Under the pieces are notes generated by a model. That model was not told the origin of the DNA and made no database searches. It saw only the letters and a program-made list of their open reading frames with translations. The position numbers were made by a program, and so were the translations under genes. A stretch of DNA of 64,000 bases. Source: UMGS1279 sp045540715. GTDB lineage: Bacteria > Bacillota > Clostridia > Oscillospirales > Acutalibacteraceae. The stretch is taken from positions 62,001-126,000 of the forward strand of contig JAZQHT010000004.1 of the NCBI GenBank assembly GCA_045540715.1, in the 5' to 3' direction. Below, one piece after another: positions 49,853 through 57,252 of the stretch. The stretch's first letter is position 1. Each line of letters opens with the position of its first letter.

Positions 49853-50651
49853 GTATATTAAATAACCTTCCGACTTGATAATAACCAATCTTCTTATAGC
49901 ATTCGTTAGATGCGTTATAGTTACCGTTAGTATAAAGAATTGGGATCAAATTATCTTCTAAAATTGTTTTGGTAACGTGATGCACAAGGTTTATGGCATA
50001 GCCATTGCGGCGCAAATGAGGTAAGGTATAAACGGTTGAAATTTTGGAGTACTCCCCTGTTTTATCTTTACCGGTTAATGACGCTACTTCGCCATTTTCT
50101 AATTTTAGTAAAAATAAAGAATTGTTTTTTATTTTTTCTGTTACTTCTTTTTTGCAAAACTCGATATCAAAGTCAACTGATTCCATTTCTAAACAAGCGT
50201 CATGCCAAATTAACGAAAGTTCATCAACTTCTTCTAATTTCGCTAAACATATTGAACCTTTATAATCATATTTAATATCTTTAATATCATCTAACCGATA
50301 AGAAAAAAGCTCCATTTTTACAGTATAATCAGCAAACTCACTATTTACTTTTGATAAAGCATTTAAAATATTATCAGAAATAATAACGTTATAACCTTTA
50401 CTTAGCGGAAAATACTTAGAAAGAATATTACTTATAGATATAATATCTTCTTGATTTTCTGCATCCTTGCACCAAACCCACACAGGATATGGAGGGTTAG
50501 AGTGACAAATTATAACACTGCTATTATTAGTAAAAATATGCTCACAATTTCTATGTAAAATAGTATATAAAACAGAATACGTAGTGTCTTTACTTACAAG
50601 CGAAGCGGATTGTAAAGAACTACCGTTTTCAATATGTAATAATTCAGTCAT
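49845..50651 (-). CDS. GNAT-family N-acetyltransferase
   Basis: 268 residues, two-domain GNAT. The N-terminal half (1-130) is a degenerate GNAT-like domain; the C-terminal half has the acetyl-CoA loop VYTLPHLRRNGYA and NGNYNASNECYKKIGYYQVG. The same plan (degenerate N-half, active C-half) is seen in the GNAT part of the VanZ fusion at 37574. Substrate unknown. It follows ispH-rpsA after a terminator, so it may be expressed at low level by read-through. Confidence 0.82.
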   Translation of the reverse strand: MTELLHIENGSSLQSASLVSKDTTYSVLYTILHRNCEHIFTNNSSVIICHSNPPYPVWVWCKDAENQEDIISISNILSKYFPLSKGYNVIISDNILNALSKVNSEFADYTVKMELFSYRLDDIKDIKYDYKGSICLAKLEEVDELSLIWHDACLEMESVDFDIEFCKKEVTEKIKNNSLFLLKLENGEVASLTGKDKTGEYSKISTVYTLPHLRRNGYAINLVHHVTKTILEDNLIPILYTNGNYNASNECYKKIGYYQVGRLFNIQK

Positions 50652-50670
50652 AAGTATCTCCTTTCTTAAT

Positions 50671-50701
50671 AAAACAAAAAGCCGCCAATTTAGGCGGCTT
50701 T
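50671..50701 (-). terminator. Terminator after ispH-rpsA
   Basis: Eight-base stem AAGCCGCC/GGCGGCTT with loop TAAATT, followed on the minus strand by TTTTTGTTTT. Confidence 0.88.
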
Positions 50702-50712
50702 AAATTTATAAA

Positions 50713-52719
50713 TTATTCTGCAGCTTCTTCGGTAGCTTCTGCTACTTCTACAGTTTCCTCTGTGGAAGCAACTACTTCGTCAGCTTTTTCTTTTTTAGGG
50801 GCTTCTAAAAGTTCTTTAATTGATAAAGAAACGCGTTTTGTTTCGGTATCAATAGCAGTAATTTTAACTGCTACTACGTCGCCAACTTTTAATACGTCAG
50901 CAGGTTTTGCAATACGTTCATAAGAAATTTGAGAAATGTGAATTAAGCCATCAACACCAGGTAAAATTCTTGCAAATGCGCCGTATTGAGCAAGACCAAC
51001 AATTGTAACGTTTGCGGTTGAGCCAACTTCATAAGCTTCCATAAATTTAACCCAAGGATTTTCGTCAGCTTTTTTATAACCTAAAGAAATCTTTTTCTTT
51101 TCGGTATCTAAAGCTTTAACGTAAACTTCAATGGTATCGCCAACTGCAACTACTTCTGCAGGGTTTTTAATTCTTTGCCAAGAAAGTTCAGAAATATGTA
51201 CCATACCGTCAACACCGCCAAGGTCAACGAATGCGCCATAGCCTGTTAATGATTTTACGGTACCCGTTAGTTTATCGCCAACTGCAATAGAACTCCAAAT
51301 TTTTTCGTTAGCTTCTTTTCTTTGTTCACGTAAAACGTCTCTAACAGAACCAATAATGCTTCTTCTACGACGAATTTCTAATACTCTAAAAGGAACTGTT
51401 GTGCCAACTAAAGCAGAAAGATCGTCATTTTTATTTAAAGATGCTTGAGAAGCAGGAACAAATACGTCATAACCTAATGCCTTTAGTACAATACCGCCCT
51501 TGATAACTTCTTTAACTGTACCTTCTAGTACTTCTTTGTTTTCATAAGCAGATTCAACCTTGCTCCAGTTAGCAATGTTATCGTATCTACGTTTAGAAAG
51601 CATAATAGTACCTTCTAGGTCGTTGGTTTTCATAACGATTAAATTTAGTTCGTCACCAACTTTAACTTCTTTGGTTAAATCAACATTGTCCCAAGAATAT
51701 TCACTTGCGGGAACATAACCTGTTTGCTTACGGCCGATATCTACTTGAATTTCAGTAGGACCTACTGCTAAAACAATGCCTTTAACCTTTTGATCGGTAT
51801 TTAAACTGCTGAGCGAGGCTTCTAGCGCCTCCTCAAACGACATATCGTCGGTTATTTCAGCGCTTAATACCTTTTCCTCAGTGTTTGAATTTGACATAGT
51901 CTTAATGACCTCCTTAATTATAAACGCCGGGGTTGATGCCCCTGCAATTACGCCTACGTTATTTTTACCTTGCAAAAGACTTAAATCAATTTCAGCGGCT
52001 GTTTCGATTAAATAAGAAGGACAAGACCTGCTGCATATTTCAAAAAGCTTTGCGGTATTTGAGCTGTGCTTACCGCCCACTATAAACATAATATCGCTAC
52101 TTTCAGCTAGGGTTTTTGCTTCTTCTTGCCTGCTTGCCGTAGCATTACATATTGTATCAAAAATTTTAGCTTTTGTACATACCTTTTTTAAAAAATTTAA
52201 ACATTTTTCCCAAATTGTACGATTAAAAGTAGTTTGAGCAACAACAATTATGTTACTTTCGCATAAAAAATTATTGCTTTCTAATAATTTTTTAAGTTCT
52301 TCTTCATTTTTAAAGGTGAAAACAGGACCACCATGATGCCCTATAATACCTATAACTTCTTCGTGTTTCTCATCCCCTGCTATTAAAACAATTTCATCAT
52401 TATCTACAATTTTATGTATTTTAGAAACAAATGGGCAGGTGGCATCTACAACTTTATAACAAGTATTTTGTGCTGTTATTTCAACCTCTTTTGGTACACC
52501 ATGAGAACGAATTACTAAGATTTCATCTTTTTCGGCTTCATTTGGGGACGCAACAATTCTAACGCCTTTTTCTTTTAATTTATCAACCATTTGAGCATTA
52601 TGAATAATTGGGCCTAAAGTACAAACTTTTTCACCGCTACTTGCTAATTCTTCCACCATATTAACAGCACGGTTAACACCATAACAAAAGCCGGCAGTTT
52701 TTGCTAAAGTTACATTCAT
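50713..52719 (-). CDS. IspH (HMBPP reductase) fused to ribosomal protein S1-like domains
   Basis: 668 residues. Residues 1-280 are IspH/LytB, the [4Fe-4S] enzyme of the last step of the MEP isoprenoid pathway, with cluster cysteines in AGFCYGVNRAV, VDATCPFVSKIH and ICNATASRQEEA. After a short acidic linker, four S1 RNA-binding domains follow (GIVLAVGPTEIQVDIG, GTVKEVIKGGIVLKA, GTVKSLTGYGAFVDLGGVDGMVHISELSW, and NVTIVGLAQYGAFARILPGVDGLIHISQIS). The end is a Glu/Ala-rich tail. This fusion is known in clostridia; it replaces a separate rpsA. It overlaps plsC by four bases (ATGA). Confidence 0.95.
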   Translation of the reverse strand: MNVTLAKTAGFCYGVNRAVNMVEELASSGEKVCTLGPIIHNAQMVDKLKEKGVRIVASPNEAEKDEILVIRSHGVPKEVEITAQNTCYKVVDATCPFVSKIHKIVDNDEIVLIAGDEKHEEVIGIIGHHGGPVFTFKNEEELKKLLESNNFLCESNIIVVAQTTFNRTIWEKCLNFLKKVCTKAKIFDTICNATASRQEEAKTLAESSDIMFIVGGKHSSNTAKLFEICSRSCPSYLIETAAEIDLSLLQGKNNVGVIAGASTPAFIIKEVIKTMSNSNTEEKVLSAEITDDMSFEEALEASLSSLNTDQKVKGIVLAVGPTEIQVDIGRKQTGYVPASEYSWDNVDLTKEVKVGDELNLIVMKTNDLEGTIMLSKRRYDNIANWSKVESAYENKEVLEGTVKEVIKGGIVLKALGYDVFVPASQASLNKNDDLSALVGTTVPFRVLEIRRRRSIIGSVRDVLREQRKEANEKIWSSIAVGDKLTGTVKSLTGYGAFVDLGGVDGMVHISELSWQRIKNPAEVVAVGDTIEVYVKALDTEKKKISLGYKKADENPWVKFMEAYEVGSTANVTIVGLAQYGAFARILPGVDGLIHISQISYERIAKPADVLKVGDVVAVKITAIDTETKRVSLSIKELLEAPKKEKADEVVASTEETVEVAEATEEAAE

Positions 52720-53309
52720 ATTTTATCGTATAACTCCTTAATATTGCCCATAATTTTAGTAGAAACTTCACGAATTGTTTTACGGCCATTATTTTCCATA
52801 TCAACCTTAGGAACAGAAAAAGGTTCACCAAAAGATAGAGTTGCCGTGCAGAAAAAGTGCCTTTTTTTGCTATATTTTATTGCAACAGGCACAATATCAC
52901 TTTCACAAGACGAAGCAACTATTGCAGCTCCGCTTTTAGCTCTAATCATTTCTCCGTTAGTTCTGGTTCCTTCAGGAAAAATCATAAACAATTTACCGCT
53001 TTTAACAACTTCTTTAGCGGCTTCAATTGCATTAACGTCGCCCTTGCCTCTATCAACCGGAATTGCGCCTAATTTTCTAAACAAGTAACCTAAGGGTTTA
53101 AATTTAAACAATTCAATTTTACCCATAAAATGAAGTTGTCTTTTTGTGACAATCGCAATTAAAATAACGTCATTAAAAGACTGATGGTTTGCGCATATAA
53201 CCGCACCACCCGTTTTAGGAAGATTCTCATAACCCGTAATTTTAACGCGATAAACTAAATAGGCATATACAAAAACTATGCCGCGAATAATTCTGTATAA
53301 TAAAGTCAT
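52716..53309 (-). CDS. plsC: 1-acyl-sn-glycerol-3-phosphate acyltransferase PlsC
   Basis: Membrane-associated enzyme making phosphatidic acid from lysophosphatidic acid. An N-terminal hydrophobic segment is followed by the catalytic CANHQSFNDVIL (NHX4D). GAIPVDRGKG, MIFPEGTRTNGEM (FPEGTR) and VPVAIKYS are the remaining acyltransferase motifs. It has 197 residues. It lies between cmk and ispH-rpsA, a conserved clostridial arrangement. Confidence 0.93.
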   Translation of the reverse strand: MTLLYRIIRGIVFVYAYLVYRVKITGYENLPKTGGAVICANHQSFNDVILIAIVTKRQLHFMGKIELFKFKPLGYLFRKLGAIPVDRGKGDVNAIEAAKEVVKSGKLFMIFPEGTRTNGEMIRAKSGAAIVASSCESDIVPVAIKYSKKRHFFCTATLSFGEPFSVPKVDMENNGRKTIREVSTKIMGNIKELYDKI

Positions 53310-53320
53310 TATTTTATCCT

Positions 53321-53992
53321 TTATGCATTAATATATTTTAAAATAATATCACGAACAAGTGCAATGGATTCTTCTAAGTTGAGGTTCGAAGTATCTGCAA
53401 AAACAGATTCTTCGCTTGGTTTTAAGGGTGCAATTTCTCGATGTGAATCGTTATAATCGCGTTTAATTATATCATCTAAAACCTCTTGATAAGAAACATT
53501 TTCGCCCTTTTCAATTAGTTCTTTATATCTTCGATCTGCCCTAGCTTCAGGGGATGCTGTTAGAAAAATTTTAACTTCTGCATTAGGTAAAACTACCGTA
53601 GCAATATCACGGCCATCCATAATTACTGAATTATTAGCCGCAATTTCTCGTTGCATATTAAGTAAAAATGCACGAACAACCGGTAATGCTGAACATTTTG
53701 AAGCCATCATTGACATTTCGGGTGTTCTAATAAGACCTGAAACATCTTGACCGTCCAAAAATACTCTTTGTTCACCATTAATATATTTAATATCAACCTT
53801 AGTAGTTTTAAGTATTTCTGCAACAGAATCTTCGTCTTCTGCTTTATTGCCGCAGTTTACAAGTTTTAAGCCAACAGTTCTATAAAGTGCACCCGTATCA
53901 ACATAAATAAAGCCCAGTTCTTTAGCAACAGCCTTACTTATGGTGCTTTTACCCGAGCCCGCAGGTCCATCAATAGCAACGTTAATTTTCAT
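53321..53992 (-). CDS. cmk: Cytidylate kinase
   Basis: Phosphorylates CMP and dCMP. The P-loop is VAIDGPAGSGKSTIS at residues 5-19. DTGALYRTVGL, MDGRDIATVVLPNAEVKIFLTAS and the RDYNDSHREIAPLKP segment are diagnostic. I place the start at the ATG at 53992, after AAGGGAG; the open frame to 54082 lies within the flavoprotein gene and is not used. 223 residues is normal. Confidence 0.97.
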   Translation of the reverse strand: MKINVAIDGPAGSGKSTISKAVAKELGFIYVDTGALYRTVGLKLVNCGNKAEDEDSVAEILKTTKVDIKYINGEQRVFLDGQDVSGLIRTPEMSMMASKCSALPVVRAFLLNMQREIAANNSVIMDGRDIATVVLPNAEVKIFLTASPEARADRRYKELIEKGENVSYQEVLDDIIKRDYNDSHREIAPLKPSEESVFADTSNLNLEESIALVRDIILKYINA

Positions 53993-53996
53993 AATT

Positions 53997-55211
53997 TTAC
54001 TCTCCCTTATAGCTAGCGTTTTTACCGGCAGTAAATCCGGTTGAAAACGCAATTTGTAAATTAAAACCGCCTGTGTAGGCATCTACGTCTATAACTTCAC
54101 CCGCAAAATAAAGTCCACTTATAATCTTAGACTCCATAGTTTTAGGATTAATTTCTTTAACGGATATGCCACCACGAGTAATAATTGCTTCGTTAATTGG
54201 TCTAAAACCCGTTAAATTAACTGGCAAGTTTTTAATTGTTTTAAGTAAAGTTTTGCGCATTTCTTTAGTAACGTCGCAAACCTTTGTATTAAGCGGAATA
54301 TTACTTAAATATAACAAAACTTTACCTAAACTTATTGGCGCTAATTTGCCAATAATATTTTGGATTTCTTTTGTGCCGCCATCTTTAAACTCGCGAATTA
54401 ATCGTTTATCTAAAGTTTCATCGTCTAAAGCAGGTTTTAAATCAATATTAGCATAATAACCATCGTTATTAAAGTTTAGGTGTGATGAAGCAGATAATAC
54501 CAATGGACCCGAAATTCCAAAATGGCAAAATAGCATTTCGCCCATTTCAGAAAAAACAACTTTATTTTTAGATTTATTGAAAACTTTTAAAGTAACGTTT
54601 TTAAGTGAAAGTCCGGATAGTGCCGAGCACCACTCATCATCACTTTCAACAGGCACTAAAGACGGCAATATTTCTGTAACTGTGTGGCCTAATTGTTTTG
54701 CAAATTTATAGCCGTCCCCTGTAGAACCGGTTGCGGTATAACTTGCCCCACCCGTTGCTATTATTACTTTATCGTACTTATCGGTTTTATTAATAACCAG
54801 GTCTTCAGAAATACTAAATACTTCTTTATGTATAAACTTAACACCAGAAGTTTTTGCTTTATTTACAAGTGCATCTACAATTGTAACCGCTTTATCAGAA
54901 ACCGGGAAAACGCGGCCTCCCCTTTCGGTTTTTAATGCAACTCCCAGTTCTTCAAAAAACTTAATTGTACTATCACAATTAAATTCAGAAAAGGTAGAAT
55001 ATAAAAATTTAGGGTTGCGAATAACAGACTTTAATAATGCTTCACTATCACTTGCGTTTGTAACGTTGCATCTACCTTTGCCGGTAATCATTAATTTACG
55101 AGCCATGCGCTCGTTTTTTTCGTATATGTAGGTTAAAGCGCCGTTTTGTGCAGCCGTAATAGCCGCCATTAAACCCGATGCACCTCCACCTATAACCGCA
55201 ACCTTTAACAT
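53997..55211 (-). CDS. BaiN/RdsA (HI0933) family flavoprotein
   Basis: 404-residue NAD(P)/FAD-dependent oxidoreductase. FAD motif VIGGGASGLMAAITAA; MITGKGRCNVTNAS, IIATGGASYTATGSTGDGYKFA and the C-terminal FRPINEAIITRGGISVKEINPKTMESKIISGLYFAGEVIDVDAYTGGFNLQIAFSTG-type ending, which is typical of the family. Members include BaiN, proposed in bile acid 7-dehydroxylation, but most are uncharacterised, and the presence next to cmk-plsC-ispH speaks for a housekeeping role. Confidence 0.9.
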   Translation of the reverse strand: MLKVAVIGGGASGLMAAITAAQNGALTYIYEKNERMARKLMITGKGRCNVTNASDSEALLKSVIRNPKFLYSTFSEFNCDSTIKFFEELGVALKTERGGRVFPVSDKAVTIVDALVNKAKTSGVKFIHKEVFSISEDLVINKTDKYDKVIIATGGASYTATGSTGDGYKFAKQLGHTVTEILPSLVPVESDDEWCSALSGLSLKNVTLKVFNKSKNKVVFSEMGEMLFCHFGISGPLVLSASSHLNFNNDGYYANIDLKPALDDETLDKRLIREFKDGGTKEIQNIIGKLAPISLGKVLLYLSNIPLNTKVCDVTKEMRKTLLKTIKNLPVNLTGFRPINEAIITRGGISVKEINPKTMESKIISGLYFAGEVIDVDAYTGGFNLQIAFSTGFTAGKNASYKGE

Positions 55212-55215
55212 AAAT

Positions 55216-55749
55216 CTACCTACTTAATAGTTTTTTAACCGTATTATGCAACCTAACCATATATAAAGCTGCCATACGTTCAATACAAATATCGTAACAA
55301 ATAAATACTACGTTGGCTAATAACAATAATAACGCTAAAGTATAACCGCCAACAAAGTTAATTTCTTCAATTTTAAAGCCAACAATAAAGTTTGAAAAAA
55401 TTGAATATGTTGCAATAACAATGGAATTAAATACTGCAAATTTTACAACCCACTCTACCGCTTTAATTTTGATTTTTTCAATTAATGCTTTAACTATTGG
55501 GTAAAATCCGAAAAACACTAAATATAAAATTTTAGATTCAATTTCACATAACAAGAATATTGGTAAAATTGAAGCTAAGTAGGTCATTAAAGACCATTTT
55601 ATTCCAACCTCAATTAAGGTTACCATAATAGCTAAACTGGCAATTGCGGGTATTGCATAGGTTAAATACGGAAAATATGCCGAAAGCATTATTACCGTAG
55701 CTACTGCCGCCATAAGACCACAAAACACCATTTTTTTAGTGTTCTTCAT
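55216..55749 (-). CDS. Predicted multi-pass membrane protein
   Basis: 177 residues from the ATG at 55749, which overlaps the J-domain gene stop (TAATG), with AGGTG six bases upstream. Five or so hydrophobic segments: VFCGLMAAVATVIMLSAYFPYL, AIPAIASLAIMVTLIEVG, LASILPIFLLCEIESKILYLVFFGFYPIV, and two more. The order resembles ECF-transporter S components, but the ligand-binding pattern is not clear. Function unknown. Confidence 0.75.
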   Translation of the reverse strand: MKNTKKMVFCGLMAAVATVIMLSAYFPYLTYAIPAIASLAIMVTLIEVGIKWSLMTYLASILPIFLLCEIESKILYLVFFGFYPIVKALIEKIKIKAVEWVVKFAVFNSIVIATYSIFSNFIVGFKIEEINFVGGYTLALLLLLANVVFICYDICIERMAALYMVRLHNTVKKLLSR

Positions 55750-56354
55750 TAGCAACACCTAATTAGGTCGCCGCCCATACACTCGCAACAACAGTCGGCA
55801 CAAATAAGTCCTTGACACATATCACAGGTTGAACAACCGCCCATATTAGCGTTTGAACGATATGGATTGCCTGCATTTGTATAACCTGTTCTTTGATGGT
55901 TAATTCTATTAAATGCTTCGCGATATTCAGGGTTATTGGGTTCCATCCTTACGGCGGTGCTAAAACAAGTATAAGCATTATCATACCAACCACGCTTATA
56001 TAAAACGCTACCGTTTAGAAAATACCACTCGGCGTTACGGTTTTCAACCGGAATAGAATCTAGTTCAGCTTGAGCATCTTCTAGTCTATTACTGTTGATT
56101 AATGAACGAATATTGGGAAAATCAGAATTAACTGAATAACCATTTTTAGAAGAAGATTTTTTCCTTTTTCTTTCGTTCATAATTTTATCGTAAGCGGCAT
56201 TAATTTCTTCCATTTTTTCTTCTGCTAATTCAGAAAGTGGATTATCACTATAATTATCGGGATGATATTTTTTTGCTAAATTACGATATGCCGTTTTAAT
56301 TTCATCATCTGTTGCGTTTTTAGAAACGCCCAATACTTGATAAGGATCTGTCAT
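55749..56354 (-). CDS. J-domain protein with Cys-rich C-terminus
   Basis: 201 residues. The J domain covers residues 1-65 with the HPD tripeptide in KKYHPDNYS. A TPR-like helical pair follows (EDAQAELDSIPVENRNAEWYFLNGSVLYKRGWYDNAYTCFSTAVRMEPNNPEY, about residues 95-150). The C-terminus is strikingly Cys-rich, CSTCDMCQGLICADCCCECMGGDLIRCC, with eleven cysteines in 28 residues. Likely a specialised Hsp70 co-chaperone; the Cys tail suggests metal binding. It overlaps DUF5685 by four bases. Confidence 0.88.
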   Translation of the reverse strand: MTDPYQVLGVSKNATDDEIKTAYRNLAKKYHPDNYSDNPLSELAEEKMEEINAAYDKIMNERKRKKSSSKNGYSVNSDFPNIRSLINSNRLEDAQAELDSIPVENRNAEWYFLNGSVLYKRGWYDNAYTCFSTAVRMEPNNPEYREAFNRINHQRTGYTNAGNPYRSNANMGGCSTCDMCQGLICADCCCECMGGDLIRCC

Positions 56355-57202
56355 TTTGTATTCTCCTTTAAAATCTTATCTCTAGAATCATTTAGGCCCA
56401 AATAAATTACGTTGCCCAAAATATCTTTATATTTATAAATTTTTAAAAGTTCAAAGGCTTTTGCGGCTTCTACTTGGCAAAAATCCAGTACAAAGTTTAG
56501 CCTATCTTTTGCATATAGTTTTGTGTTGCCTTCTTTTAAAAGCGGATTAAACTTTTTATGTTTATAATCATCTTCAATATCAGCAAAACAATCGGTTAAA
56601 TAAACCCATTTACCCAAATTATATCCCAAATGATAAAGTGCTTTTTCTTGGGATGAATCTAAATATTTGAATATATTTCCTAAAAGTTTTGCTGTGGGTT
56701 CTGCCGCCTCGTCTAAATTAGAACAATTGGCTTTTTCTAATGTGGTTTGAGTTTTAATATATTCTTCAACGTCAAAAGCTAAATTAGGATATTTAACTTT
56801 TGCTTTTTTATAATAAGGTTTATAAACCATTGAAGCAAACTTGTATAAAAGTTTTTTAACGCCTTTTTCATCTAAAACGTTATCTTGCATTTTAAAATAT
56901 AGTAGTATTGCGGCCGCTGCTGCAGAATAATCTAACTTTAAAGCAGATTCTTTTAAATAGTTGCATTTTTTAAAAGGGTTATAAACACAACTTTTTCGAG
57001 TAATATTGTTACAACCGTCTTCTAAAGAAAGGTTAAGCATACTTAAAAAGGTAAAGTCATAGCTTAGCGAAATTCTTGCAAAAAAACCGTAATTTTTGCC
57101 CAAAACTTTACATAGGCTGCAATAAACCGCCTTGTACATTTCAAACTCTTTTATTTTGAGTTCTTCACGTTTTGGCTGAACGTAACCAAACAAAGCCTTC
57201 AC
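56351..57202 (-). CDS. DUF5685 family protein
   Basis: 283-residue mainly helical protein. The N-terminus FGYVQPKREELKIKEFEMYKAVYCSLCKVLGKNYG and the SYDFTFLSMLNLSLEDG segment match the DUF5685 pattern. Four or more cysteines near the start (YCSLCK, KSCVYNPFKKCNYL) could bind metal. The C-terminal YIADCxxDxxxD-like VYLTDCFADIEDDYKHKKFNP resembles the acidic motif of prenyl-synthase-like helical folds. It is co-transcribed with the J-domain gene. Function unknown. Confidence 0.82.
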   Translation of the reverse strand: MKALFGYVQPKREELKIKEFEMYKAVYCSLCKVLGKNYGFFARISLSYDFTFLSMLNLSLEDGCNNITRKSCVYNPFKKCNYLKESALKLDYSAAAAAILLYFKMQDNVLDEKGVKKLLYKFASMVYKPYYKKAKVKYPNLAFDVEEYIKTQTTLEKANCSNLDEAAEPTAKLLGNIFKYLDSSQEKALYHLGYNLGKWVYLTDCFADIEDDYKHKKFNPLLKEGNTKLYAKDRLNFVLDFCQVEAAKAFELLKIYKYKDILGNVIYLGLNDSRDKILKENTK

Positions 57203-57252
57203 CCCTTTTTAATATTTTAAAATACTTAATTAACAAAACAATGAACAATGTG

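Noticed and set aside
53993..54082. N-terminal extension of cytidylate kinase
   Set aside because: The extra 30 codons lie in the 3' end of the flavoprotein gene and have no SD, while the ATG at 53992 has a good one.
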